Assembly: GCA_035647615.1 (NCBI GenBank)
Contig: DASRND010000025.1
Location: forward strand, 104,664-168,663
Source of the DNA: Bacteroidales bacterium
GTDB lineage: Bacteria > Bacteroidota > Bacteroidia > Bacteroidales > 4484-276
Length of the DNA: 64,000 nucleotides
Direction of reading: 5' to 3'
Made by a program: the position numbers and the translations under genes. Below the pieces are notes generated by a model, which saw only the letters and a program-made list of their open reading frames with translations, was not told where the DNA came from and did no database searches. How positions within the stretch are numbered: position 1 is the stretch's first letter; each line of letters opens with the position of its first letter. Positions 25,963 through 35,424 of this stretch are shown here, one piece after another.

Positions 25963-27144
25963 TTAATAAGAATGCCATTCCTCATCGAATTCCTGTGAAG
26001 TTATTTTTTTGTTGTTAATGGCGCGCCAGGCAATTACGATATAAGCCAGAACAAAGGGAACCATCAGCGAAACATAGCCCATAACCGTAAGCGTAAAGTG
26101 GCTTGAGGAACTATTCATGATGGTTAAAGAGCTGTTCAGATCGTATGTGGAAGGGTAGAAAGCCGTAAGGTTGAAACCTGCAACCAGAAATAAGGAGAAA
26201 ACGGTGAATACTGTGCCGGCGCCGGCTATCCAGATACCCTTGGAACATTTGCTTAAAATTGTACCGATTAGACCCCAAAGCACCGCCAGCACACCAATCA
26301 AAAACAGAATAAGTACCACCGGCATCGCCAGAAAGTTATGCAGATATTTATAAGGTTCCATCTGCACAGTCCAGAACAATGGATCGACTCCATCCTGCGG
26401 AACTACTGCAAAGCCATCTTTTGTGAGCAACAGTCCGGTAAAGAGCAGAAAGAAGACGACAAAGGGAATTCCATTAATAATGAGCTGGCGCCGAACGCGT
26501 TGTTTGATGTTTTTGTCGTCGATGTCGTTGTCGAGATAAAGGATGCCCAGCACGCGCGCCAGAAAAAAGACTGCCAGTCCCAGCGATAGGTTTTGGATGT
26601 TGAGTGCAGCTTCCAATCCGTGCGCCGGACCTTGCCAGGCTGAGATGGCTGTAGAGCCCGTGCCGAAAATGTTGGTTAGGTTGAGTTTATCAACCGAAAA
26701 TTCGCTTCCGGTAAAAAAGGTAGAAACAGCTACGCCAATAAGTATGGTACCAACCGCTCCATTAACAAATAGGAAAGCTTCGTAGGTTTTTTGTCCTAAA
26801 AAGTTGTTGGGTTTGGTGCGGTATTCATAGGAGATGGCCTGTATGATAAAAGCAAACAGGATAATCATCCACACCCAGTAAGCGCCCCCAAAGCTTGTCG
26901 AATAAAATAGCGGAAAGCTGGCAAAAAAGGCACCGCCAAAAGTTACAAGGGTAGTAAAGGTAAATTCCCATTTACGCCCCAGCGAGTTGACGATCATCTT
27001 ACGTTCCATTTCAGTTTTGCCCAGTCGGTAGATGAGCGTTTGGCCGCCCTGCACAAAGAATAAAAATACCAGCAGGCTGCCCAGCAATGATATGATGATC
27101 CACCAGTATTGCTGCAATGATAATAATGATAGTGTTTCAAACAT
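25963..27144 (-). CDS. cydB: Cytochrome bd ubiquinol oxidase subunit II
   Basis: Subunit II of the quinol-oxidising cytochrome bd complex, 393 residues, in the inner membrane. It shows multiple hydrophobic helices (about 15-40, 70-110, 120-145, 175-200, 225-255, 275-305, 315-345 and 350-375). The N-terminal LQQYWWIIISLLGSLLVFLFFVQGGQ and the region with PFVLAYIVIAWRAI are typical of CydB. It starts one base after the cydA stop (cydA ends 27146, cydB starts 27144), so the two are tightly coupled. A length slightly above the 336-380 of well-known homologues is due to loops. A 41-codon gene follows. Confidence 0.93.
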   Translation of the reverse strand: MFETLSLLSLQQYWWIIISLLGSLLVFLFFVQGGQTLIYRLGKTEMERKMIVNSLGRKWEFTFTTLVTFGGAFFASFPLFYSTSFGGAYWVWMIILFAFIIQAISYEYRTKPNNFLGQKTYEAFLFVNGAVGTILIGVAVSTFFTGSEFSVDKLNLTNIFGTGSTAISAWQGPAHGLEAALNIQNLSLGLAVFFLARVLGILYLDNDIDDKNIKQRVRRQLIINGIPFVVFFLLFTGLLLTKDGFAVVPQDGVDPLFWTVQMEPYKYLHNFLAMPVVLILFLIGVLAVLWGLIGTILSKCSKGIWIAGAGTVFTVFSLFLVAGFNLTAFYPSTYDLNSSLTIMNSSSSHFTLTVMGYVSLMVPFVLAYIVIAWRAINNKKITSQEFDEEWHSY

Positions 27145-27145
27145 G

Positions 27146-28729
27146 TTATTTTCCTCCTGTCATTCCTTTTTTTATTTGAGTAATCATAATTTTTATTTCG
27201 GCGATAAACAGCGTGGTGAAGGTGATGGCAAAGAGCCAGAAAGTAACCTGCACGGTACTGGAATCGAGCTGCGAAACGGCAGCCAGCGTGGGCATCAGAT
27301 CCTGTATTACCCAGGGTTGGCGTCCTAGTTCGGCCAGCACCCAACCGGCCTGGCTGGCGATGTAAACCAGCGGAATGGTCCAGATAGCTATATAAAGCAG
27401 CCACTGCATTTTCTCCAGCCGGTTGCGTAAAACGAATAGGAGCATCACAAAGAACAGCGCCAGAAAATGCATGGAAAGTATCACCATGAGATGAAAAGAG
27501 TGAAACGCGATCGGCACATTGGGCACAAGCCCGGCCATGTTGTCATCATTATAATATCCAAAGCCAAAATACCTGAATGTATTGTCAATCCATTCTGGGT
27601 CATCGAAGCGTGCACCATATTCTTCTATCTTTTCGGGATCGCCATCGCTCATCGCTTCTTTGTACATTTTGAGAGTGGTAATGGCCTCTTTGCCACGTCG
27701 TATCTTTTCGGGATAAGAAGGCACATCTTTGCCGGTGTGAGGATCATGGTAGCCATTTATGATATCCCTCATGCCTGGAATGTAAGCGTTTGGGTCGAGA
27801 TAAGTCATTAAGGAGAGCAAGCTGGGTATTTCTATTTTAAAAATAAAATCGCGGAACTGCAATTCCCCTCCCGGTGCGGTTGCTGGCTGATTTTCGAGAT
27901 GGCCTATTGCGACAAGCGGGATATTGGTGCCTCCATCCGCTAATGCTTCCATTGCGGCAAATTTCATGGGTTGTACTTTTGCTACTTCACGCGCAGATTC
28001 GTCGCCGGTGAATATCAAAAATAACGAACTTACGATTCCAAAAACTGAGGCTATCACAATGCTTTGTTTGGCAAAAACAGTGTTTCGTTTCTTGAGTAGA
28101 AACCAGGCTGAGATGCCAACTACAAATATTGCAGCCAAAACGTAGCCGGAGGCAATGGTGTGCAAAAATTTGTTGATGGCGGTAGGCGAAAAAAGTATCG
28201 CCCAGAAGTCGACCATTTCGTTGCGGGCTGTGTCAGGATTAAAAGCCATACCCACCGGGTTTTGCATCCAGGCGTTGGCCACCAGAATCCACAATGCGGA
28301 GAGGTTGGCACCGATAGCTACCAGCCAGGTGGCGAGCAGGTGAAACCCTTTGCTCACCTTGTTCCAGCCAAAAAACATCACGGCAATAAAAGTTGATTCC
28401 AGGAAAAAGGCCATGATGCCTTCGATGGCCAGCGGCGCGCCGAAGATGTCGCCTACAAACCAGGAGTAGTTGCTCCAGTTGGTGCCAAACTCAAATTCCA
28501 GGATGATGCCCGTAGCGATGCCGATGGCGAAGTTGATCCCAAAAAGCTTCGCCCAGAACTTGGTGAGAGTTTTCCACTTTTCGTCGCCGGTGCGCACATA
28601 AATCGTCTCCATAATGGCGATGATAAATGCAAGCCCGAGCGTCAATGGCACAAATATCCAGTGAAACATCGCCGTGAGCGCAAATTGTCCCCGCGACCAG
28701 TCGACGAGGAGAATGTCGAAGTTTTCCAT
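27146..28729 (-). CDS. cydA: Cytochrome bd ubiquinol oxidase subunit I
   Basis: Haem-binding subunit of the cytochrome bd complex, which oxidises menaquinol or ubiquinol and reduces oxygen with high affinity; 527 residues. His23 in AMFHWIFVPLTLGLAF is the haem-ligand position, and GRQPW near 469 is the hallmark CydA motif. Helices are visible throughout. The quinol-binding Q-loop region (about 240-330, with DVPSYPEKIRRGKEAI nearby) is present. The gene is preceded by a DUF4492 gene and followed directly by cydB. CydA supports micro-oxic respiration or oxygen scavenging in an otherwise anaerobic lineage. Confidence 0.96.
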   Translation of the reverse strand: MENFDILLVDWSRGQFALTAMFHWIFVPLTLGLAFIIAIMETIYVRTGDEKWKTLTKFWAKLFGINFAIGIATGIILEFEFGTNWSNYSWFVGDIFGAPLAIEGIMAFFLESTFIAVMFFGWNKVSKGFHLLATWLVAIGANLSALWILVANAWMQNPVGMAFNPDTARNEMVDFWAILFSPTAINKFLHTIASGYVLAAIFVVGISAWFLLKKRNTVFAKQSIVIASVFGIVSSLFLIFTGDESAREVAKVQPMKFAAMEALADGGTNIPLVAIGHLENQPATAPGGELQFRDFIFKIEIPSLLSLMTYLDPNAYIPGMRDIINGYHDPHTGKDVPSYPEKIRRGKEAITTLKMYKEAMSDGDPEKIEEYGARFDDPEWIDNTFRYFGFGYYNDDNMAGLVPNVPIAFHSFHLMVILSMHFLALFFVMLLFVLRNRLEKMQWLLYIAIWTIPLVYIASQAGWVLAELGRQPWVIQDLMPTLAAVSQLDSSTVQVTFWLFAITFTTLFIAEIKIMITQIKKGMTGGK

Positions 28730-28783
28730 TTTCTTTTGATTTAGTTATTACGTGTTTTTTATAAAGAACTTGTGTAGTATTAT

Positions 28784-29008
28784 TTAATCGATGTCGGTGA
28801 GGCGTTCAATTACATAGTTGCTCCTTTCGGAATCAGTGTCGAAATTAGTTTTGAGAAAATTGGGAAAGAAAAACAGTTTCAACACCACAAACATGATGAA
28901 TAGTTTGATGAAAATGATCAGCCACAACTGTCGCCCCCAGGTCATCGAGGCAAAGCCGTTGTAGTAAAAGCGCCATATCCTGCCCACAATGTTGCCTTTC
29001 GAATTCAT
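28784..29008 (-). CDS. DUF4492 family small membrane protein
   Basis: Protein of 74 residues with one or two hydrophobic segments (about 25-45, LWLIIFIKLFIMFVVLKLFFF). The N-terminus has FYYNGFASMTWGRQLW, and the C-terminus is acidic (SNYVIERLTDID). It matches the DUF4492 family, which in Bacteroidota is regularly found directly before cydA. It starts the operon DUF4492-cydA-cydB with a 54-base gap before cydA. A role in assembly or stability of the bd complex is inferred from context only; the sequence gives no motif for this. Confidence 0.88.
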   Translation of the reverse strand: MNSKGNIVGRIWRFYYNGFASMTWGRQLWLIIFIKLFIMFVVLKLFFFPNFLKTNFDTDSERSNYVIERLTDID

Positions 29009-29448
29009 AGTAAAAATTTTAAAATTCCTGCGATCCTTATTTTAGTTTGTTGTTCGATATCAAATCCCTCCTTATCATAAATATTCTTTTATGAGTGGTA
29101 AATGCGTGTTGTTTTGAGAGGTTAAAAGTAGAACTATTTTCCATTCGACAACCGACGCTTCATCAAAATGCTGTTTTTGATTTGTTGTGCTTTTGTATTG
29201 ATCCGGGTTAAACCATTTCATTCACATGGTTTTAGCATCTTATTTATAAGCAATTCCAAATTAGCAGAAGGAGATAAAATTTTTCCGGGAGTTTGATTTA
29301 ATCATAATGATCACAAAGTTTTGCACAAAGGGTACAGAGAAAATAGCCGGAGTTTGAAATCTGCCATTTGTGGGGACATATTGTCAGCCTTCGGGGTGGT
29401 GGCATAGCCTTTGATTTGCGCCGGCAGAAATTAGTAATTCTGTAAATT
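29009..29448. other. Divergent intergenic region between cyd operon and htpG
   Basis: About 440 bases between the divergent DUF4492/cyd genes and htpG. I see no coding frame, no RNA gene and no exact TAnnTTTG element. A near-match TAGCCTTTG (three n) lies about 40 bases before htpG. It must contain the regulatory signals for both operons. Confidence 0.4.
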
Positions 29449-31362
29449 ATGAAAGAGATACAAAAAGGGAAAATCAACGTACAAACGGAGAACATTTTTC
29501 CGATCATTAAAAAGTTTCTTTATTCCGACCACGAGATATTTTTGCGCGAGCTTATCTCCAATGCTGTCGATGCTACCCAGAAACTCAAAACGTTGGCCAG
29601 CACCGGTCATTTCAAAGAGGATCTTGGCGATCTTACCATTCATGTGGAGGTAGATAAAAAGAAAAAAACTCTTACCATCCGCGACCGCGGCATCGGTATG
29701 ACCGCCGATGAAGTGGACAAATACATCAACCAGATCGCCTTTTCGAGTGCTGAGGAGTTTGTAAAAAAATTCAAGACAAAATCAGAAGCAGAGCAAAATG
29801 CTATCATCGGCCATTTTGGGCTGGGATTTTATTCAGCGTTTATGGTTTCCGATCAGGTGGAGCTTATCACCAAAACCTACAAAAAAGGTGGCGCCACCAA
29901 GCCGGTGAAATGGGTTTGTGACGGTAGTCCTGACTACGAAATGCTTGAGGCCGACAAGAAAGAGCGCGGCACAGAAGTAATTCTGCACATCAGTGACGAC
30001 GAGAAAGAATTTTTGGAAGAGTACAAAATTCGCGAGTTGCTCAAAAAATATTGCCGTTTCCTGCCGGTGCCCATCCAGTTTGGAACCCGTAAAGAACAGG
30101 TGAAAGTAGAAGGTGAAAAAGACAAAGATGGCAACGACAAATACACCGAAGTTGAAAAGCCTGACATCATCAACAACACCGACCCGCTGTGGAAACGCAA
30201 GCCCGCCGACCTTACCGACGAAGATTACAATAATTTCTATCGTGAGCTTTATCCCATGAATTGGGAGGAGCCTCTGTTTCATATTCATCTCAACGTCGAC
30301 TATCCTTTCAACCTTACCGGGATATTGTATTTCCCCAAGGTGAAAAAGAATCTGGAAATTCAGCGCGACAAAATCCAGCTCTACGCCAACCAGGTTTTCG
30401 TCACAGATTCGGTTGAAGGCATTGTGCCTGAATTCCTAACGTTGATGCATGGCGTGCTCGACTCGCCCGACATCCCACTCAATGTGTCGCGTAGTTATTT
30501 ACAAAGCGATCGCCGCGTAAAACAAATCTCCAACCACATCACCAAAAAGGTGGCGGACAAACTGGACGAGATTTATAAAAATGACCGCCCGCAGTTCGAG
30601 AAAAAATGGGACGACATCAAAGTGTTTATTCATTTTGGTATGATCTCCGACGAGAAGTTTTACGAACGTGCCCGTAACTTTGTGCTGGTCAAAAATACAG
30701 AAGGAGAAGCCTTTACGCTCGACGAGTTCCGCGAAAAGATCAAGGAAAGTCAGAAAGACAAAGACAAAAAAGTGGTGTATCTCTATGCCACCGATGCCGA
30801 CGAACAGCACAGCTACATTCATACTGCACGCGACCGCGGTTATCAGGTGCTGCTCATGGACGGCATGCTCGACAATCATTTTATCAATACCCTCGAACAA
30901 AAACTCGACGACACCACCTTTGCACGCGTGGATGCCGACACCATCGACAATCTGATAAAAAAGAACGACGACAAACTGCCTTCCAAACTCGACGACAAAC
31001 AGAAAGAAGCCATCAAACCGGTGTTTGAGGAATCTGTGGATAAAACGAAATTCACGGTGATGTTCGACAACCTGAGCGAGAAAGACTTGCCGGTACTCAT
31101 CACGCAGCCCGAATTTATGCGCCGCATGAAAGATATGTCGGCACTGGGCGGCGGCATGATGGGAATGGGAAACCTGCCCGACAGCTACAACCTGATCGTT
31201 AATAGCAACCACCCGCTCATTACCAAACTTGCCGGCGAAATCGATGAGGAAGCGCGTAAGCAGCTGGCCAAACAATTGATTGACATTGCCCTGCTTTCGC
31301 AAAACCTACTGCGCGGCGAAGACCTTACCCGCTTTATCCGTCGTAGTGTCGAAATTTTATAA
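29449..31362 (+). CDS. htpG: Chaperone HtpG (Hsp90)
   Basis: Hsp90-family ATP-dependent chaperone of 637 residues in the cytoplasm. The Bergerat ATP-binding fold has LRELISNAVDATQKL (with the catalytic Glu), DRGIGMTADEV and GHFGLGFYSAFMV. The middle domain includes SRSYLQSDRRVKQISNHI. The C-terminal dimerisation domain ends MRRMKDMSALGGGMMGMGN and so on, with normal length. It folds and stabilises client proteins under stress. The start is at the ATG giving MKEIQKGKINVQTENIF, typical for the family. It is followed by a perfect terminator at 31388-31432, so it is probably monocistronic. Confidence 0.97.
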   Translation: MKEIQKGKINVQTENIFPIIKKFLYSDHEIFLRELISNAVDATQKLKTLASTGHFKEDLGDLTIHVEVDKKKKTLTIRDRGIGMTADEVDKYINQIAFSSAEEFVKKFKTKSEAEQNAIIGHFGLGFYSAFMVSDQVELITKTYKKGGATKPVKWVCDGSPDYEMLEADKKERGTEVILHISDDEKEFLEEYKIRELLKKYCRFLPVPIQFGTRKEQVKVEGEKDKDGNDKYTEVEKPDIINNTDPLWKRKPADLTDEDYNNFYRELYPMNWEEPLFHIHLNVDYPFNLTGILYFPKVKKNLEIQRDKIQLYANQVFVTDSVEGIVPEFLTLMHGVLDSPDIPLNVSRSYLQSDRRVKQISNHITKKVADKLDEIYKNDRPQFEKKWDDIKVFIHFGMISDEKFYERARNFVLVKNTEGEAFTLDEFREKIKESQKDKDKKVVYLYATDADEQHSYIHTARDRGYQVLLMDGMLDNHFINTLEQKLDDTTFARVDADTIDNLIKKNDDKLPSKLDDKQKEAIKPVFEESVDKTKFTVMFDNLSEKDLPVLITQPEFMRRMKDMSALGGGMMGMGNLPDSYNLIVNSNHPLITKLAGEIDEEARKQLAKQLIDIALLSQNLLRGEDLTRFIRRSVEIL

Positions 31363-31387
31363 TTCATTTTTGTAAATAAATATCTCT

Positions 31388-31432
31388 ACAGGGCGTTACC
31401 ATTCTAAACCTTGGAAACGCCCTGTTTTTTTT
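31388..31432 (+). terminator. Rho-independent terminator after htpG
   Basis: A 10-bp stem ACAGGGCGTT/AACGCCCTGT, extended by two CC/GG pairs after a mismatch, followed by a T8 run. Confidence 0.93.
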
Positions 31433-31476
31433 CAGGTCGAAACTTATGAATAAAGCAGTGAATAAAAATTGACGCT

Positions 31477-31938
31477 ATGATTAGAACCTCCCCTGTAGAT
31501 TCCCAGGATGAGATGCAAGCGCTCAGCCAGCAAGACCTGGACGACATCAAACAAGCAGTGCTTAACGCCGAATTGGACACTTCAAGTGAGATGGTGGTGC
31601 ACATAGAAGATGTTTGTAGCGGTGATGTAATGAAGCGTGCCAGTGAAGTCTTTTTCCAAAAAGTAGGATATAAAACCGAAAACCGCAACGGAGTGCTTTT
31701 TTATCTGGCAGTGCGCAACCGCAAGTTTGCTGTCATCTGCGATAAAGGAATAAGGCTGTCCACTTCACCTATGTTTTGGGAGGCGCTAAAGCTGGAGATG
31801 CTTGACTATTTCCGCGAAAATCGTTTCACTGATGGCCTTATCCACGGTATTGGCCGTACCGGACAATATCTAAAAAGTTTTTTTCCTTACCGAAACAACG
31901 GCGTTAACGAGCTACCCGACGAAGTGTCGATAGGGTAG
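31477..31938 (+). CDS. TPM-domain protein
   Basis: Protein of 153 residues with a TPM-like domain (the YgcG/Psb32 fold): ISSEMVVHIEDVCSGDVMKRASEVFF-type start, VLFYLAVRNRKFAVICDKGIR, and a helix-rich end with GLIHGIGRTGQYLKSFFP. TPM domains are associated with membrane-stress and photosystem-repair proteins in other lineages; the biochemical activity in bacteria is unsettled. Unlike most TPM proteins it has no signal peptide and no C-terminal transmembrane helix, so it is probably cytoplasmic. Its ATG follows the htpG terminator by 45 bases. Family assignment is likely, function unknown. Confidence 0.7.
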   Translation: MIRTSPVDSQDEMQALSQQDLDDIKQAVLNAELDTSSEMVVHIEDVCSGDVMKRASEVFFQKVGYKTENRNGVLFYLAVRNRKFAVICDKGIRLSTSPMFWEALKLEMLDYFRENRFTDGLIHGIGRTGQYLKSFFPYRNNGVNELPDEVSIG

Positions 31939-32156
31939 GAGGAGGAAGGTTATTCTCCTGCAGCACCTCACTATATGTCGTTCATCCGACTTTACAAAAT
32001 CACCAGATCATTTTCCTTAAAAACCTTATTGTAATTGGCCATGGCTCGCATCCTGCGAATTTGCCAGGCATTTAAATCTATTAAAAATCTATTCTTTCCA
32101 ACAGCGTGCCTTAGAGTTGCCAAAGCGGGTTAGTAACCCATACAAATTAATTGCGC

Positions 32157-32164
32157 TACCTTTG
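32157..32164 (+). promoter_or_regulatory. -7 element for the DEAD-box helicase gene
   Basis: TACCTTTG, matching TAnnTTTG, 20 bases before the ATG at 32184. No -33 box is clear. Confidence 0.5.
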
Positions 32165-32183
32165 CCGCCAATTTTAAAAAACT

Positions 32184-33449
32184 ATGACATTCAAAGAATT
32201 AGGGATTATTGATCCCATTTTAAAAGCTCTCGACTTCGAAGGCTATTCGCAACCTACACCTATTCAGCTAAAGGCTATTCCCATATTATTGCGCGGCAAC
32301 GATTTGCTTGGCTGCGCACAGACTGGTACCGGCAAAACGGCAGCTTTTGCCGTGCCTATCCTGCAACATATTTACAATGATCGCGAACAAAAAAATAACA
32401 GCAATGCTATTCGGGCGCTCATCATTACACCTACGCGCGAGCTGGCCATACAAATCGACGAAAGTTTTGAAGCCTACGGAAGGTATACCAACATCAGGCA
32501 TACCGTAATTTTTGGTGGCGTAAAACAAGGCAATCAGACTCAGGCATTGCAGCGTGGTGTAGAAGTGTTGGTAGCCACACCCGGCCGCCTCCTCGACCTC
32601 ATGCAGCAGGGTTTTATCAAGCTGGATCAGATCCAATATTTTGTGCTCGACGAAGCCGACCGCATGCTCGACATGGGTTTCATCCACGACATTCGCAAGA
32701 TTATCGACAAACTGCCACGCCGCCGCCAGTCGCTGTTTTTCTCAGCCACCATGCCGGCCGACATTATTACGCTTTCGCGAAAAATATTAGGAAACCCGCA
32801 GCGCATCGACATTATGCCCGAGCAGACTACCGCCGAAAAGGTAGACCAATCGGTTTATTTTGTTAATAAAAAAGAAAAAACCAAGCTGCTGGTGCATCTG
32901 CTCCAAACGGAATCGGTAAGCTCGGCGTTAGTGTTTTCGCGCACCAAGCATGGTGCTAACAAGATTGTAAAACTTTTGGCGAAAGCCAATGTCAATGCCG
33001 ACGCTATCCATGGTAATAAGTCGCAGAGCGCACGGCAGAAGGCATTGGGCGATTTCAAGAGTGGCAGTACCAATGTTTTGGTTGCCACCGATATAGCAGC
33101 CCGTGGTATCGACGTAGACGACATTTCACACGTGATCAATTACGACATGCCCAACATCCCTGAGACTTATGTGCATCGCATTGGCCGAACAGGAAGGGCG
33201 GGTGCCACCGGTATTTCGCTGTCGTTTTGCGACGCCGAAGAAAAACCTTACCTGCGCGATATTCAAAAACTCATTGCCAAACAAATTCACGTTGTAGCCC
33301 ATCATCCTTTCCCGGACGATGGTACTATTGAAGAAACTCCGGAACCTGCCGAATCTTTTGGCCGTCGCCCGGCACAATACAAGTCACCGCAGGCGCGTGG
33401 TGGCTATCAGCAAAAAAAACGGCGTCCGGCATATCGCAAACCGCAATAA
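32184..33449 (+). CDS. rhlE: DEAD-box RNA helicase, RhlE type
   Basis: ATP-dependent RNA helicase of 421 residues. Motif Q (GYSQPTPIQ) is at 20-28, motif I AQTGTGKT at 45-52, motif Ia PTRELAIQ, DEAD near 156, SAT (motif III), and ATDIAARGIDV plus HRIGRTGRAG in the second RecA domain. The C-terminal tail is basic (QQKKRRPAYRKPQ) and could bind RNA. Roles in ribosome assembly, RNA decay or cold adaptation are typical of RhlE. The start follows a -7 promoter element. The downstream SDR gene has its own start 46 bases later. The exact subfamily (RhlE versus DbpA or CsdA) is inferred from the short tail and overall size. Confidence 0.9.
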   Translation: MTFKELGIIDPILKALDFEGYSQPTPIQLKAIPILLRGNDLLGCAQTGTGKTAAFAVPILQHIYNDREQKNNSNAIRALIITPTRELAIQIDESFEAYGRYTNIRHTVIFGGVKQGNQTQALQRGVEVLVATPGRLLDLMQQGFIKLDQIQYFVLDEADRMLDMGFIHDIRKIIDKLPRRRQSLFFSATMPADIITLSRKILGNPQRIDIMPEQTTAEKVDQSVYFVNKKEKTKLLVHLLQTESVSSALVFSRTKHGANKIVKLLAKANVNADAIHGNKSQSARQKALGDFKSGSTNVLVATDIAARGIDVDDISHVINYDMPNIPETYVHRIGRTGRAGATGISLSFCDAEEKPYLRDIQKLIAKQIHVVAHHPFPDDGTIEETPEPAESFGRRPAQYKSPQARGGYQQKKRRPAYRKPQ

Positions 33450-33495
33450 ACTGCAGAGTACGAAAAGAAAATAAACGCATCATCAATTTCAATTC

Positions 33496-34293
33496 GTGAA
33501 AATTACAAAAACCACCATCTGGATCACTGGCGCTTCATCAGGTATCGGGCGAGCGTTGGCTTTGCACTATGCTCGCACAGGTGCTCGGCTTGTGCTTTCT
33601 TCGCGCAACCAGGAGTTGCTCCGGGAAACCGAACAGCAGTGCAAGCCTTATGCTGCTGGCGTGTTGGTATTGCCACTCGATCTGGAAGATAAAAGCGACT
33701 ATTCCGATAAGGTGCAGCAGGTGATTGCTGCTTTTGGCACTATCGATCTGCTCATTCTCAATGGTGGAATCAGTCAGCGCTCAAAAGTTTTGGAAACACC
33801 CGCCGCCGTCGAGCGTCGGTTGATGGAAGTGAATTATTTTGGAACCGTAGCCCTGGCAAAAGCGGTTTTACCGATAATGGTTCGGCAGCAGCGTGGCCAT
33901 CTGGTGGTGGTGAGTAGTATTGTGGGTAAATTTGGCTGGCCACTGCGTTCGACTTATTCCGCTGCCAAACACGCGCTGCATGGTTATTTCGAAACGCTGC
34001 GCACCGAGCACCATCGCGACCATATCTTTGTAACGATGATATTGCCCGGAAGGGTGAAGACGAATATCTCGATTCATTCGTTAAAAGCTGACGGAAGCAG
34101 CCACGGCAAAATGGACGCCGGACAGGCCGGCGGCATCACCGCGGAAGCTTGTGCCCGCCATATTGCGAAAGCTATAGCTAAAAAGAAAAAAGAAAAACTC
34201 GTCGGTGGCACCGAACTCGCCATGGTATGGATAAGAAGGTGGCTGCCGGCACTCTATTACAAACTCGTCAACAAAAAAACTCAGCAAACATGA
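33496..34293 (+). CDS. Short-chain dehydrogenase/reductase
   Basis: SDR-family NAD(P)-dependent oxidoreductase of 265 residues. The cofactor motif TGASSGIG is at 11-18, NGGISQ stands at the NAG position, and the catalytic YSAAK lies near 154-158 with an upstream Ser (VVSSIVG). A C-terminal RRWLPALYYKLVNK segment could touch the membrane, as in SDRs of the lipid-related DHRS7B-like group. The start is a GTG. Its stop codon overlaps the ATG of the next gene (VOC family) by ATGA at 34290-34293, so the two are translationally coupled. Substrate is unknown; no other pathway gene adjoins. Confidence 0.9.
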   Translation: MKITKTTIWITGASSGIGRALALHYARTGARLVLSSRNQELLRETEQQCKPYAAGVLVLPLDLEDKSDYSDKVQQVIAAFGTIDLLILNGGISQRSKVLETPAAVERRLMEVNYFGTVALAKAVLPIMVRQQRGHLVVVSSIVGKFGWPLRSTYSAAKHALHGYFETLRTEHHRDHIFVTMILPGRVKTNISIHSLKADGSSHGKMDAGQAGGITAEACARHIAKAIAKKKKEKLVGGTELAMVWIRRWLPALYYKLVNKKTQQT

Positions 34294-35345
34294 CAAAGAC
34301 TATTGCAGGCATCCAGCAAATAGGCATCGGGGTGTCGGATGTTTATCAGGCACGCGACTGGTACAGCAAATATTTTGGTTACGATGTCGCCATTTTTGAT
34401 GAGGCCGCCGAGGCCGTACTGATGCTGCCTTACACCGGCAACAAGCCGCAGTATCGTCACGCCATTCTCACCTACAACATGCAAGGTGGTGGCGGTTTTG
34501 AAATTTGGCAATACAAACAGCGTACGCCAGTGCCGCCGGCATTCGATCTGCAACCCGGCGACCTGGGGTTTTATGCATGTAAAATAAAATCTCCCGACGT
34601 GGATAAAGCACATGCCGACTTTTCGCGCGAAAAACTCGATATACTTTCACCGGTGATGAAAGCGCCCAACGGTAGCTGTTATTTTTTTATGAAAGATCCC
34701 TACAACAATCTCTTTCAAATAGAGCAGGGGGACGACTGGTTGCTGCAGCAGAAGAAGCTTACCGGGGGTAGTTCGGGGCTTATCATTGGCGTAAGCGACA
34801 TGCAGCGAAGCGTCGATTTTTATAAAAAGATTCTGGGTTACGATCATATTATTTATGACAATACCGATGTCTTCGACGACTGGCAATCGCTCCATGGCGG
34901 CAAAGAACGTTACCGCCGGGTGCTGCTGGGGCATCGTTTGCCACGCGGCGGCGCCTTTAGTCCGCTGCTGAGGAACAGCAATTTGGAGCTGGTGCAGGCG
35001 CTGGATCGTACGCCGCGCAAAATCTTCGACAATCGTTTTTGGGGCGACCTGGGATATATCCATGTTTGTTTTGATATTGTTGGAATGGATGCTTTGCGTA
35101 AAGAATGTGCTGCGGCAGGTCATGCTTTTACCGTCGATAGCGCCGATAGTTTTGATATGGGCGCAGCAGCAGGGCATTTCGGCTACATCGAAGACCCCGA
35201 CGGCGCCCTGATAGAATTTGTGGAAACACACAAAATTCCCATGATGAAAAAGCTGGGTTGGTATCTCAACCTTCAAAAACGCGGACAGATAAAACCACTG
35301 CCAAAATGGTTTTTCAAGCTTATGGCTATGGTCAGGAAGTTTTAG
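34290..35345 (+). CDS. VOC superfamily protein with two glyoxalase-like domains
   Basis: Vicinal-oxygen-chelate protein of 351 residues made of two tandem domains: the first about 5-140 (IAGIQQIGIGVSDVYQARDWY), the second about 155-310 (SSGLIIGVSDMQRSVDFYKKIL). Metal-ligand type residues include His in YIHVCFDIVG and Glu in ALIEFVETHK. The arrangement suggests a dioxygenase-, isomerase- or lyase-type enzyme, but no specific reaction can be assigned. The frame is open from 34227, yet that would overlap the SDR gene by 67 bases. The ATG at 34290, which overlaps the SDR stop as ATGA, is the natural start. Joint use with the upstream SDR is probable. Confidence 0.82.
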   Translation: MTKTIAGIQQIGIGVSDVYQARDWYSKYFGYDVAIFDEAAEAVLMLPYTGNKPQYRHAILTYNMQGGGGFEIWQYKQRTPVPPAFDLQPGDLGFYACKIKSPDVDKAHADFSREKLDILSPVMKAPNGSCYFFMKDPYNNLFQIEQGDDWLLQQKKLTGGSSGLIIGVSDMQRSVDFYKKILGYDHIIYDNTDVFDDWQSLHGGKERYRRVLLGHRLPRGGAFSPLLRNSNLELVQALDRTPRKIFDNRFWGDLGYIHVCFDIVGMDALRKECAAAGHAFTVDSADSFDMGAAAGHFGYIEDPDGALIEFVETHKIPMMKKLGWYLNLQKRGQIKPLPKWFFKLMAMVRKF

Positions 35346-35350
35346 GTCTG

Positions 35351-35390
35351 ACGAAGAACGATTAACAATTAACGATTAACGAAGAACGAA
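35351..35390. repeat. AACGATTAAC/GAAGAACGA short repeats
   Basis: ACGAAGAACGA occurs twice, around three AATTAACGATTAAC-like units, in the short gap between the VOC and MFS genes. It is similar in style to the heptamer array at 16041-16102. Confidence 0.6.
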
Positions 35391-35424
35391 TCCAGCCTAT
35401 CCGGAGAGAACAACCAATAACCCC

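Noticed and set aside
29009..29448. Structured RNA or tRNA in the cyd-htpG gap
   Set aside because: No cloverleaf, rRNA-like or paired segment long enough was seen; only an AT-rich divergent promoter region.
30499..31302. Open frame antisense to htpG
   Set aside because: Shadow of the highly biased htpG codon use; no homology marks.
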